From Sphagnum magellanicum (lineage: Eukaryota > Streptophyta > Sphagnopsida > Sphagnales > Sphagnaceae): a stretch of 64,000 nt of DNA. This document shows, one piece after another, positions 1 to 12,732 of the stretch. The notes under the pieces are model-generated. The model saw nothing but the letters and a program-made list of their open reading frames with translations. It was not told the origin of the DNA and did not search any database. The first letter of the stretch is position 1; each line of letters starts with the position of its first letter. The DNA lies in contig CM038919.1 in NCBI GenBank assembly GCA_021904315.1, positions 16,795,666 to 16,859,665 on the forward strand, read 5' to 3'. Made by a program: the position numbers and the translations under genes.

Positions 1-222
1 TCTATGGATGATGTATCACTTTGTCATGTTGGAGACAACATACTATTCAAGCTAGTTTCACACCTAGTGCTAGGACTTTGTGGGTGATGACCTTTAACAT
101 CATCAGGACTTGCTATGGATGATGTATCATTTTGTCATGTTGGAAACAACCTACTATTCAAGCTAGTTTCACACCTAATGCTAGGACTTTGTGGGTGATG
201 ACCTTTTAACATCATTGGGACT
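1..222. repeat. Tandem duplication, 111-bp unit, two copies
   Basis: Positions 2-111 recur with few changes at 113-222; both copies start with CTATGGATGATGTATCA and end with a GGACTT block. The period is 111 bp. The first copy may continue left of the window, so the array could be longer. No coding meaning is evident. Confidence 0.9.
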
Positions 223-2838
223 TCACTTTCTATTGGTACATATTTACAAGTTCTCATTGCAATGGTTTTTTGTGTCACACTCATTCTCACATGGCAAAAG
301 TGAGTAGTGCATATGGCTTGGTTATGATGGCAATGAACATTTTTGGAATACCCCAATGTTTTGTATTACTAGACTTGTTATTGTCCTCCTCTATGAAGTT
401 GTTTTGTGTTCTTCTCTAACACTTCTTTTACAATTGTTTTTTATGCATTTTCTTTGTTTACAATTGATGCATTCATGTTCCTTTCTATAAGATTTTTTTT
501 TTAAAAGCTCATTTCAAGCTCTACCAACAATCTTGAAGCTTTGTGTTTATTCAATTTTTCATAAACTTTAATCAAATATCTTTTGAATGAGTTGTCACTT
601 CTTTTTAATTTCATGTTTGCTTTCATTTTGTTTTGAGTCCACATAACAACTTGAATTGTGTATTGTGTGCAAGTCTCATCCAAAGTTTCTTATTTGAAGT
701 TTTTATGTTCCCTTTTAAATTGCTACCCCCACTCAAAACATTTGTAAAGATTATTTCGTTTTCAACTTTGTTTGTAGGCCTTGTCCATATTTTGTGTTAT
801 TCATGGTTATCATTTGTTACAACTCATCTAAAAAAATTATTGATAACATTTTATTTTTATTTTTTTACTCATCAAGTTTTTTTTACTTTCAGAACACTAG
901 TCATGTTGAAACATTCATTATTGTTAGTTGGATCTCATTTTTCTTTTGCAAGTTTATTTTCATATTTATGTTTTCTAGCTAGAGCCTTTGCTACAACTCA
1001 TCATGTATGTGGTATGTATTATTATATTTTTTTTAAAATTGATGTTTTTTTAGGATCAACCTTAAAAAGTTTGACTTGGTCAATGGTAATGGTAAATATA
1101 GAATTCTTATTCTATATTCTTGTCTAACTCTAGATTAATCATATCATGAAACTAATACTAATAAATTTTGAAAAATTGTTTCTACATTGGAAATAACAAA
1201 AATTAGAACAAACATATAATAATGGATTTGGAATTGGTCATTCAGATTAACTTATATTTAAGTTTAGAAATTTAATCCAATCGTGAAAAATATGATAAAA
1301 ACATCAAAACAACAAATCTGGCTATGGAATGCATGTTTTAAAGAAAAACAATGCACTTCTTCCATATTTTCCAATCTCAATGTTCTACAATCAATGTTCC
1401 TCAATATTCTTCTTTATCTTTCCAAAAATGATCACTTTAAAACAATCTTATAATCAATTCCATTTCAAATGGTGATGAAAGCAAAATAGCTAGTAAATCC
1501 TAGAAAAATAACTAGGTAAATCAATATTAACTATTTATAATGAGTAATTACTCCCTTAATAAATAATCCATTTGATTTTATAGGATTCAGATACAATCAA
1601 GAGCTTTTTTTCTTTTTTTTTGGGCTTCTAGTCTTATTCAAATTCACCTTGGAATGTTAAGAAAAGGATTTAACAAGTGCATATGTTGATGGATTTGACA
1701 TGGAACAAAAATACAAGTGTTAATTGTATAATGTTACTGATAATATCAAAATTGAGGATTGTAAATCTATGGTGCCAAACCTTAAACATCCATACATGTA
1801 ATGAACTCAAAATACAATAATTGCATTTGAATTATTAAAGTATTGAATTCACAACACAACAATGACAAATTGAATTTTATGATATTGGTCAATACCCATA
1901 GATGTTTAGTTGAGAACTTGAAGAAATCAAGTGGGCATACATCTTATAGGCTCAAATGTTACCTTTTAAAAATCATAACCATAGTCATGGGATAATCATT
2001 CTCAAAAGTTGTTGCATATTCATGAATTATGTTGTAATTCATGATTTGGTAATGGTAATTTGATAGGTGGAAACAACATATCTAAAAAATTTAGGGTAGT
2101 ATTACATTTAAGTGTTATGCAAAACTTGGGCATTTAGTAGATTTTAGGTTTTGCATGTTTTTTCTTATGTTATTGAATAACTAATGATGATGGGATAGAC
2201 AAACGATAAATTGTTGGCCGGGTGAAAATCCTTTAAGGTGTACCACACATGACGAAAAGGGCCTAATCCTTATTGTAGTCCTTTTTTACATTATATTTTG
2301 ATCCCCATAAAAAATAATGAATCAAAAGTTGTCAAAATTTTCAAAAGGACTATATTTTATATTATTATAATTCTAGATTTTATCATAGTCATCCATAAAT
2401 GTGTCCTTACATAGTAAAAAGGGACTAGGTAAAAAAGACGAAAAAGGGTGACATTGTGACAAAATTTTGGTACATCTTAAAGAATTTGCACCCAACCATC
2501 AATTGGATGAATTGTATCCAAATATTCCATAAATGGTATTGGATATATAAAGCAAATGATAATGAGATAATCTTGGAAAGTATTGGAAGATGTATTTTGC
2601 CCAATCTAATGGATGCAACATGCATTCAATGGAGGGAATACCTTGATTTTAAGCAAATAAAGAAAATCTAAAAGATTGATAAAAAAAGATATTCATATAT
2701 GCATTAAAACATGAGGAAAAAATGATTACACCATTTCGTAATAAAAGAATGTGGGATGTAAGAAAACATTAATGGATTGATGTACCTATGGTGGCAATAT
2801 AGGTTCAAAGGGACACATTATAGTTTCGTAAATCCTAA
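223..2838. other. AT-rich gene-free stretch
   Basis: I see no supported gene here. The longest open frame (633-1127, plus) is a run of F, L, S and Y codons typical of T-rich noncoding DNA, with no recognisable domain. Homopolymer T and A tracts are frequent. Confidence 0.6.
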
Positions 2839-3404
2839 TGTTCCAACTTTGTATTAAATTCAAATTCTTTTTTTTAGCATGTTAATTTTTAGTCACATAA
2901 TTTGTAACTGAATAAATACATAATTCAAAATGCAATTCAATCAACATTATTTCATAGCACCTAAATTTGCACAATTCTAACTCTATCTAAATTTTGCAAC
3001 ATGTCCACTTATCATATTGATGAAAAAAGAAAATAACAAATTATGGGAAAGAACATGAAGAAAAACAAATAAAAACATACTAAAGTAACTTTGTGTTCTT
3101 CATCACAATTGTTTTCTAAACTTTGAAAGCTATTCCACTCCAAACTTTGTGTCCCAAAAAAACATACATTTCCAACTCCAAGGCATCTTAAATTCCCTCA
3201 ATCCCCCCCCCCCCCCCCCCCCTAAAATTAATTTGATATCAATGTCAACAGTCTTAATTTCACTTAATCATCCTTCAATATTGTCCATTCTTTGTACTAA
3301 ATTTCCTATGTCCAACCTATCCAAAATAGACATCACAATTCCTAGTCACTATTCCCATGCATCCTAGTTTGTTTGATTACTATAGTACAATTCTACCCTT
3401 AATA
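2839..3404 (-). mobile_element. Left LTR-like copy (3' LTR of giant gypsy element)
   Basis: This block matches 19018-19530 as a direct repeat. Both begin TGTTCCAAC on the plus strand, share the AGCATGTTAATTTT and CAATTCAATCAACATTAT blocks, and stop matching after TTCTACNCTTAA. The right-hand copy has TG...CA termini; this copy's far end has mutated to AATA. Read on the minus strand it is the 3' LTR of the element whose pol lies at 10.4-14.6 kb. It contains a 20-nt C run at 3203-3222. Confidence 0.7.
3203..3222. repeat. C20 homopolymer
   Basis: An uninterrupted run of 20 C inside the left LTR. The matching stretch of the right LTR has only CTCCCACCC, so the run expanded after insertion or is a sequencing or assembly artefact. 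Confidence 0.9.
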
Positions 3405-3415
3405 TTACCCCCTCT
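3405..3415 (-). promoter_or_regulatory. Polypurine tract of gypsy element
   Basis: On the minus strand the sequence directly upstream of the 3' LTR reads AGAGGGGGTAA, a polypurine tract of the kind that primes plus-strand DNA synthesis in LTR retrotransposons. The matching position beside the right LTR copy (from 19531) has no such tract. This fixes the element's orientation as minus. Confidence 0.6.
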
Positions 3416-5064
3416 ATACTTTGGATTTTGTACCCAAAATCCTATTATGTACAACTATATTGAAAGAATTCTTAGTCTACATAATAGACTACCCTTTCTT
3501 CCTTTTTCACTCTCCAACTACTTATTCTAATAATCTCATGTTTCATAAATTGTTGCCTTTCTATCACGATGGTTTTTTTAATCTGTAGGGGATTTTGTGG
3601 TTGCATCTGCTACTATACTTTTGTGCTTCTACATAGGTTTATGTGTGACCATTATCCCCCTCATCTTGTGATGTTGGCTTTGTTAAAGTTGTTGTAACAA
3701 ATTCAATTGATGGAGAAACTACAGTTACTATGGGCCATGGCATATTCTATGGACTTTGCTTGGGTAAACACATGTTGTCCCTTTCATTTTGTTAAAATTT
3801 TTGTTATTCATATTTGTTTTTTAGATTATGTCACTATTTGTTCTCCCATGACTTCCTCTGTAGTGTTTCCTCCCTTTAGTTCTATAAATGCACTTGATTG
3901 AACCTCATGGACTTCACCACTTAGACTTGCATCATACTAATTGAAATCTAACGTGTCAAAGCTATCTTTAGGAGTTGCAGAAGGTGAGTCATCTTGAAAC
4001 TCTAGATATGTTTTTTGGTATGCTTGCAGCTTCTTCATGTAGCTAGCTTTGTTTACTTTATGCTCATCAAATAAGGTATGTAAGTCCTTTTGCAACAAGT
4101 CCTAAACTAAATTCCACCATACCACCATGCATCAACATTAGATGCTTGCAGTTGCAATGATTTTTGTTTGGTCCTCAAAATTATATTCTACATCAATATA
4201 TTATCATACTCCCTCAATCTATGCTTGGATGAATATAGCTCCATAATTGTAAATGATTCCACAACTATTCATATCCTCTTGGTATCTTGTTGTAACTTCT
4301 AGATTGACCTGTTACACGTGGTCTGAGTTTTGTTCTTTTCCAATAAATTGCATCTCTCTAATGTTCAATGATTTAAATTTCCTCCTTTAGCTTCAAAATC
4401 TCTTTTTCTTGTACATGTATATGTCCTTGTAAAATTATCCTTGTCCCGTTGCAAGGCTACAAATTAAATTTCCAAGTCATCTACCTATTTTTTCAAGGCC
4501 AAACACCTAGAATCTTCTTTCTAATTATTTAACTTTAACAAATCTTGCTCCTCCTTAATAATTTCATATGAGTACATATGTTATTCCAAATTCCATTGAT
4601 TTAGCATAATGATCTCCATTTGTAGCTTATTCAATTCCCTTTCTTTAATCTAAAGTGTCTTTTTGGGTTTGAACTTCAATTGCATGCATCTGACACTATG
4701 GATCTATCACCTCTTATAGTGTACTTGTAGTTTTGCCCTCCAATTCCTACTTCTTTACTTCATTCCTTTCACATAGTAATTTTAAGTCCTAAGAATTCAA
4801 GTTTTGTATGTTCCATTTTTTTATTATAGTTTGCAACATATTAGAATAATCTAGTAATCTTCAAATTTTCCTTTGCTTCTTAACTTAAATATCCCCCTAT
4901 ATGTGGGTTTTGAAACACTATAATTTCCCCCTTAAATGTTTTTACAAATGGCCCTCTACTTCTATAGGCTCCAAACCTATCTCCTAAATCATATAATCCA
5001 ACTAAAAATAATGGTTTATCCTCTTGATGTGCAACTTATTACGATGTGGTTTATTTGTACCATG
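3416..5064 (-). other. 3' internal region of gypsy element, no gene found
   Basis: This lies between the 3' LTR and an inserted LTR of another family. Minus-strand frames around 4.0-4.9 kb are rich in K, E and L codons, as in a decayed coiled-coil protein, but every frame is broken by stops. I cannot name a product. Confidence 0.4.
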
Positions 5065-5935
5065 TGATGCACCCCCAAACTCTAGGAAAAACTCAAATGC
5101 AAATTTCAAAGTGAAAACATCAGAAGAAGAAAGAGTTGGGGCATGTTAGAGTTCTAGGATGGAGATTAGGACAAATGACAAGTGGGTCAATTATTCATAT
5201 GGATCTACACAAACCAAACGATAAGTTGGTTAGTGCATAGTTGGAGCACTTTTAATGCACGAATGAACCACGAACATACACGGACTCACAAGATTCACCA
5301 TGACTTGGACTTGGGCAAAGCCACCACCTTCCCCCTTATAGTATTCTTTATGACTGACCACAGGGACTACACCCAAATGTCATTTTTCCCGGGATTCCTA
5401 AGTCGGGAGTTTCGAAATTGGGACTCTTGCCACTTTGGAAGCCCATAACTTCTTGGGTAAACCTTTGATTGAAATAAGGTCTAAAGAAAAATTGTAGCCC
5501 TCATCAAGAGCTTCTCAATGATATGAGGCATGCCACCTACACACAAGTAATTCAAGGCAATTCCTAACTTTTAGTCGTCAATAGTCAAATTGACACTTTG
5601 ACTCCCGACCCTTCTTTTGGCCATAACTTATGTTTTAAATGTTCAAATGGATCATACAAGCCCATTTTAGACATCCATGTTTTAAGAGATTTTCAATGGT
5701 ATAAGGAAGTCCTCAATTTAATGAGTTTTGACCCCACAAATCATTCATTGAAAATTTAAGATTCCATAGGGACTCCATCTCCCAAAGTGGGAGTCCACTT
5801 GGGAGTGTGTGGATTCATTCCTTCACATTCTCTCACACTCCTAGGAATGTGAATGTGACTCCCGATTGCACTTTTGGCCCGCACCTTTCCATGCCCTTGC
5901 CTATGTGAACCCAAAGTTAAAGTCGTGAAACTTAT
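5065..5935 (-). mobile_element. Inserted LTR of family 2, copy 1 (inverted)
   Basis: This is the reverse complement of the LTRs at 12733-13645 and 33384-34202. It opens with TGATGCACCCC, the complement of their terminal GGGGTGCATCA. It keeps the TATA-like CTATAAGG near 5341, the GACTCCCGACCCTTCTTTTGG block and the GGCCCGCACC block. The right end decays after about 5935, so I could not read a target duplication. No internal retrotransposon sequence flanks it, so it is probably a solo or truncated LTR inside the gypsy element. Confidence 0.75.
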
Positions 5936-8846
5936 TATTATGGAGATGGTGAATGTGGTGGAAACCACCCAATTGGTTCAATGTATGGATCCATATACCT
6001 CTCCCTCTATTCCTACTATGGTTGTATTGGGTCTGCATGTGATGGATCCTATTGGGCAATAAGGTATTCAACCTATGATTCTTTTTTAGCCATTAACTCT
6101 ATGAATTGAATTCCTATAGGTGGTGTAGGTCTTTGTGCTTCCTCCTAGGGCTACTACTATCTTGGTATGACTATGATGCTAGTACATCTAGTATTGGCAT
6201 TACTCCTTACATCCATTTCCTCCTTTTAATCATCAAAGGTTTTTCCTCTTCTTCCTCTTCCTTTTAGTCTTTTGCATTCTTTTGATTTTTGGTTTAAATT
6301 TGTCTTGGTGATCTAATGGACGATGCAAGAGGGCATTTGGTTTTTTGCAACCTATCTTTGAACTTTGATTCATTCACCTTAGATGTAAAAAATTCTTATG
6401 TTCCAACTAATGTAGCTTCTGGTGGTATCTATGGTTCTATCTATGGGAAGAAGTGTTGGGAGGTTGCAAAGTAAGGTGGACCAATTTTGTTGAATAAATA
6501 GTCCATAAAAAATCCATTTGGTAGTGTTCAAATTGTAGTCTATTATGATATCATTGTTTAAGTGGGGGATTAAATGTGATTAACGAGATAATAAAGATTA
6601 CGTGACTAAAAGCCCAACTACATAGCTTTTTAACATGCATGTTAAAGGAAAAAAAATTGAAATCCATCAAAAAAAGAATATGATATGGACTTGTTTAAAT
6701 AAGGTTCATTTTAAGACATTTAAAAATCCATATCTTCTTTCAGGTTAAGTTTTTATAACATTTTTTTTGCATCTGTCACTTTTACTTTAATATATCATAT
6801 ATTGAAACCCTATAAAATAACCTAAACAAAATTCATAAACAAAAATGTATTTGTATCAAGCCATAGACAAAAGACTAGTCCATATTTTTCAATTTCAAAA
6901 GTTCAATACTCTATATTTGGAAAATACATGTTATATTTTTTTATGTAAATGTTTTCTTATTCAAGTTGAAAATCTTAATTCAATGGAAAATTTGGCATAA
7001 TGATGATTTTATGGCATGTTAATGACATGTTAATGCATGACACTCTACAAAAACCTATAGTGTCATGCAAAAAATGATTCACCTTAACTTACACTCACCT
7101 TGCTACATTAAGATCTCAATGACCAATGTTAAATGATAAAGATCCTTCTTAAGATCAACCTTTATTATTCCTCTCAACATCTTTGTTTGAGAGGTTGTTC
7201 ATTTAATCAACTCTCTATGCATCTATTTGAACAAAGTATTTGCCCAATCTATAGTTTTCCCTTTCATAGCGACCATGATGGATATGGCATTTCTATTACT
7301 AAAATAATAAACATTGTCCCTCTAATAAACAACCTAAATTATTGACAGGAAACAAATGTTGTAAGGTTTTTTCATCATACTGACATTCCATTGTTCTACA
7401 TTGACATAGGCTCTTAGCAAAATAATATGTTAAGACATAGCTTCTGCAATATACTTATCTACTTGCTTTTGTTCTTTGTAACCAATGTTGGAGATTTTGA
7501 ACACATTTGTAATCAAATGTTTTACTATTACTACAATTTTCTTTCCTAACCTTACATAAATGGTCTTTTCCTTGATTTGATAGGTGTTTTGAGAAACTCC
7601 ACCAGTTAATCACAGTGTGGTGTTTTCCATTGTAGTTTAAACAAACCTACTAGCCTAACTCTAGATGCCCATCTTTTTTCATCTTCTCCCATCCTCACCC
7701 AAGTTGTGATTCTTTCCAAATCCTAAATATAAGCTTTGTTTTATTGGTGTAAAAATCAACCTTGCTAGCTGTGGTGAAAGAACAAACTTAGCTTGACAAA
7801 ACGTTGTATTAATTTTCTGCCTCTTCTTTTCAAACTTAAAATGGTTGGGTTTCAAGGAACTTGGAACAACCAAAGGTATAAATAGGTCTATGGATGATTT
7901 TGGTGCTAAAATTGTCGTTTGTTTTAATTCTTGAAAAAAATGGAGGTTGTATTTATCCTCTAAATCAATCAGGACCACTATTTCCAATTTAGCATGTGGT
8001 CTTGAAATCCCTCGTTCTCCCAAAAAATGTAACCATTTTTTGTGCATGTTAAAATACGCAAATTGGCTTCAATTCATCTCCTCGAATTGTAATATGGAGA
8101 AGAATTTGGAGAACGAACTTGGAGTGATGTTGGATTTGCAATTCCAGAATGTGAAGCATGGTCTGTCACCTCCTTTTGGCCTTTTATAGTAAATATTTCT
8201 TGTCTTTGAATTCCTCTTTCCTTTGCACAAATTAGATTCTTATGCTCTTCTTCTTTCTTTCGAGCAATTCTTCCAAACTTTTCTATTAAACTTTTGTTGT
8301 TCATTATGATGTGTTGAAACTCATGAAGATTATAAGAAGTTTAAAAAAATTGTTCATAATCGACATCATGCCAAGTTAGTGCCACTAATTCCTTGCCCCC
8401 TGATGTGTCATTTTATCTTTTAGAGTTTTGTGATTTCATTATGAAAAAAAAAGGTGTTTTACAACTGGCCTTGCAACTCAATTTTTGAATTGCAAAGGAC
8501 ATTTGCAATTCACTATATTTATACACTGTGAATGCTAATGGACAAGTTGCATGAGTTGCAGAATTACAACTCATCGTATATATTATGCAACTCATTATAA
8601 TTCAATCAAAATAACTCATTTTCAACTACTATTCAACTCCATTATAATTACACCCATGATGTCATGTTAACGTCATTAATTATCATCGATATATTAAAAT
8701 CTAACATGTGGCATTATGAAGATTTTTAAACCTTTTTTTTTCAAAATATTGATCTCCATTGTCCATTATGATTGTTAATGATGGTCCAAGATTGTGACAC
8801 GTAATACAATAAAAAAAATTGTCACATGACATATTAATTGTATTTT

Positions 8847-8888
<42 letters not shown>

Positions 8889-10389
8889 AGTAGCTAAATA
8901 GGTTGCACATAACCATAGGTTGGTAGGTTTGAAGACCTACATACCTACGTATTTACTAGGATCTATTTACTTACCTAGGTAGGTAAGTAGGTAGGAAAAC
9001 AAAAAACTAAATGCACGAAAGAATAGCCATGAAATTTTGTTTTTTATTTTATGTTTTGTCTTTAAGTTAAGCGTTTTTTAATGCATCCCAAAATGGCACA
9101 TGTATTTTGATGTGAGAACATAAAAGAACAAACCTTTTTTATATAGTTTGTAACATGGGATTCGAAAATAAAACATATGGGTTAAATCTTTTAGTTGTTC
9201 ACTAATTCTAATTTAGTTACAACTATATCACTCATTCTAATTTAGTTGCAACTATAACACTCAAGTGTTCAAGGCAAGCCAAATCCAAGGGGAGGGCTCC
9301 ATTATTTTTGGTATATAAACAAAACTTGAACCCCTCTTATTAACATGTTTAATGCATTAAAAATCATCAAAAACGAAATAAAATCAAGAAAGTTATGGCC
9401 CCTCAAAATAGAGGGGGTCAAGAATTCAACAAAACAAACCACCAAATGCTACAAAGGTCGGTTCCCAAACACCCACAAAATTCCTTGTATGTTGTTATGT
9501 TGTTGTTAGAGTTCAAAGATGATTTGTAAAAGTTCAGGTGGCACTCCTATAACACTTTAAATTGTATAAACGAATAAAAAAGTTATGAGGTTTGGAAATA
9601 GGAAGGGTCCAAAAATAATAATAATAATAAAATGTGTTTTACAAATTGGAAAGCTTATTTATCTTATTGTTATTTTTCCATTATTCATTTCCCTTTACAC
9701 TTCAAAAATGATTTCTAGAACTTGAAGTAACATTTTCATAACATTTTAAATCACTCTAAATGAAACACATATGATGAAGATATTAAAAAATCAATGAATA
9801 TGTATCCTTATTAAATTATAAATAATTGTATTATAATCATAACATAGTTGAATAATAGTACTTTAATAATGGTGCACTAATAGTCATACTAATCATATCA
9901 ATGGGAATCATAATTGAAAACTAGTTGCAAATGTATCCCATAATGGGTGGTGGAGATGTGGATATGTGGCGTGATCACGTGTATGTACATTATACATTAG
10001 TTGTAACATAGTTGTTGTTTTAGTGACACATTTATGATAGTTATAAAGTAGTTGCCACATGCAATTACAATGTAACTCTTGAAAAAATCAAACATGGTTG
10101 ACTACATATGTATGTACGATGTGTATAAATTATTATATAAAATACCCATTTTCAACTCACATGCAACTATAATATAATATAATTAATTTTTTAATGTGGC
10201 AATTTATTTATTTATACACCATATTTTTAAAGGGATAGTTGCACAATAGTTATAATACCCAAGGGATAGTTGCATAATAGTTATATATGAATTATTTTTT
10301 GAGTTTTAGTTGTAGGGTAATGCGGTTTCGACAAACATGATTTCTCAATTTTTTTGAAACACTACACTGTTTATTGCCACTTGTCATTG
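5936..10389. other. 3' internal region of gypsy element, no gene recognised
   Basis: About 4.4 kb of AT-rich sequence between the inserted LTR and the end of pol. A minus-strand frame at 7679-8047 (about 122 codons) is open but has no motif I recognise, and I do not call it a gene. The stretch also contains an AT microsatellite and a short TAGG-rich patch near 8960-8995. Confidence 0.45.
8849..8883. repeat. AT dinucleotide microsatellite
   Basis: About 17 uninterrupted AT repeats. The tract is perfect, unlike the decayed flanks, so it is probably young or length-variable. Confidence 0.95.
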
Positions 10390-11540
10390 AATTTGAACAA
10401 TTTTCATCCAAATCCACCTTCCACCAAGAATTCTTTCATTTGTTGCATGGATTTTTCATCAACTGGTACAATTTGTGCCACGTAAATTGATTCATCATAA
10501 TAATCTTCATCCTTGTTATCCATCTTGATGTCTTTTTGTCCTTCCCAATACACCATTGAGGTCGATTTGTAGTTTGTGCTTCATCATTATGAAACTAATA
10601 TGGTTTCTATTTATTCACATTAACAAGCATAGGGTTTGGATCAAACTTATCCAAAGTGACCAAAAACATTGTGTTATTAGGTAAGTAGAACTATATTTTG
10701 TATGGACCAAACCACTTCTTGATAAATTTTCCAAGATGTGTTTTTTGTCCTTTTGGGAATTAGATTACATGATCTCCAAACTTGAATTTCTTTTCTAGAT
10801 ACTTCTACTAACTCCATAGAGCACAATTCCATTATTGATTCCTAATAGTTTCTTTTGCTTGTAATTTGTCATTTTGTAGTTTCTCCAACTTTGTTAGTCT
10901 ATTAATGAATATTTTGACATGATTTGCACCTTGATGGTCACCATTGAATGCTAATAAAACATATTTTGTAGCCATGAAAGGATGTAATCCATAAACCAAT
11001 TGGTATGGAGTATAGTATATACCTTATAGCTACCTTGTAAATTGTTTTGTACAGTTGGTAAATCTTCATCCTAATTTGCCTTGTTTTCACTAACTTAATG
11101 ATGAACTTGTTAGTTAATTATGCCTAGCCATTGCCCTATGGATAATAGGTAGTAGAACTAACATGTTTCATCAAAAAATGGTCAGTCAAATATTTAATAT
11201 CATCATTGATGAAATGAACTCCCTAGTTTGTTACTAGGGTCAATGGATAGTCAAAGTTAATCAGAATATACTCATACAAGAATTTTACTATGATAATAGC
11301 AATGTTGGTCCTAAGTGCCTTAGCCTCCACCCATTTGGTAAAATAATATGTGGTTACAAAAATGTATTTGGTACCCATAAACCATCTTGTAAATTTGATT
11401 GGTCCAACAAAGTCAAATCCTCATTTCATAAATGGTTCTTCCGGTAAAGTTGTTACCAACTTAGCCAAACTTTATGTTGTTAAACCTCTAGCTTTTTGAC
11501 ATGCAATACGACTTGAAATTTGTGGTTTGTTTACTAAATA
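10390..11540 (-). pseudogene. Gypsy integrase remnant
   Basis: Minus-strand translation gives a recognisable Ty3/gypsy integrase with stops. In order it shows a GPIKFTRWFMGTKYI segment, KWVEAKALRTN, a YYP-GNG-A block near 11.12-11.16 kb, and a C-terminal KWFGPYKI ... LDKFDPNPMLVNVNK segment near 10.6-10.72 kb. The catalytic positions are damaged. The usual first Asp (in the family's TDY context) reads TYY, the second Asp context reads VTN followed by a stop, and the third, Glu, position after QA is a stop. The protein joined retroviral cDNA to the host genome when intact; this copy cannot. Confidence 0.9.
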
Positions 11541-11760
11541 AACCAAAGCCATATGATCAACATAAAACACAAACCTATTATCTAGTAGGTAATGTCTAAA
11601 CTTATGAAGTGCAAATAGCATTGCTAATGTTTCACATTCTATGGTATTATAGTTCCTTTCATCACTATTAAAAAATTTAAAAGCATAGACAATAAGCCGA
11701 TCATGTTTTCATGTCAAATTTTGTGCTAGCATAGCACCTACAGCTAATAATGATGCATTT
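11500..11760 (-). pseudogene. Gypsy RNase H remnant
   Basis: Minus-strand reading shows IVYAFKFFNSDERNYNTIEC, then ETLAMLFALHKFRHYLL and a FVFYVDHMALVYLVNKPQ block. These match the RNase H and connection domain that follows RT in Ty3/gypsy pol. Single-base shifts and stops interrupt it. It is contiguous with RT upstream and integrase downstream. Confidence 0.9.
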
Positions 11761-12732
11761 GTATGCACATGAAACTCTACATCCCAATTAGGAGATATCA
11801 AAATAGGTGCTTCTACATACTTTTGTTTAATCAACTCCCATGCTACTTAACATTCTGAAATCCATAGAAATTGTTTTAACTTCTTCATGAGTTTAATAAT
11901 TGGTGTCATGATAAATGAAAAATTCTTGATAAAACATCTATAAAATTGAGCCATTTTGTTGAACACCTAACTTTGTTGTGGATTTGTGGGTATAAACATT
12001 TAAACTATGGCTTGGATTTTCTTAGGATCTAGTAGTTTACCTTCTTTTGATATTATAAATCCTAGTATTATCCTTGAAAATACCATAAAACACACACTTA
12101 TTTAGGTTTAGACTAATCCCAAATTCTCTACATTTATGAAAGCATAGTCTGTTTTTGGAGATGAGTGTCCATATCATTATACACAATGAAGTCATCTAGA
12201 AAAATTCTCATGAATTTTTTTAGATAATCTGTGAAGGCTCTAATCACTACACTTTGATAAGTAGGAGGTCCATTTTTTACTCCAAAAGGCATCATGTCTC
12301 AAGTAAAGGCTCCCTAATTTGTCACATAAGTTGTTTTGTATATTTCCTTTTGTGCTATAGATATCTGGTGATATCCATAATTTATACATCTAAAAAGGAT
12401 TAAACATCATGCCTTGTAATAATATTCAAAACCTCATCTATAAAAGGTAATGGGTATGGATCTTTCTTTGTAGTTGTATTCAAATTTTTTAAATTGACAC
12501 AAATTTTGAATTTTCCATGTTTTTTGGGTATTACCAATATTGGTGTTAATTAGGTCGCTTCTTTTATAGGCTATATAAATCCAACTACTAACAATTTGTC
12601 TATGTCTTGTTTATCGATTCTAGCATAGTTTGGATTCATTTTATACTTGGCCTAATGTGCTTAGGGAATTGATGTGTCCAACTCACTACGATGTTATGTC
12701 AATTCTGGAAGTATACCTTTTAGGTTTTTATA
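11760..12732 (-). pseudogene. Gypsy reverse transcriptase remnant
   Basis: The catalytic motif is preserved as IFLDDFIVYND on the minus strand near 12.19-12.21 kb, the gypsy form of the YxDD box. It is followed by CREFGISLNLNKCVF. Upstream (higher coordinates) are VIPKKHGKFKICVNLKNLN and DPYPLPFIDEVL, the usual fingers and palm segments. There are several in-frame stops. The 5' edge is cut by the family-2 LTR at 12733. Confidence 0.95.

Noticed and set aside
633-1127. 164-codon open frame, plus strand
   Set aside because: Codons are dominated by F, L, S and Y from T-rich DNA. There is no domain, a second frame is open over the same stretch, and no splice or promoter context.
7679-8047. 122-codon minus-strand open frame
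   Set aside because: No recognised motif and no neighbouring exon. It lies inside the 3' part of a decayed retrotransposon.
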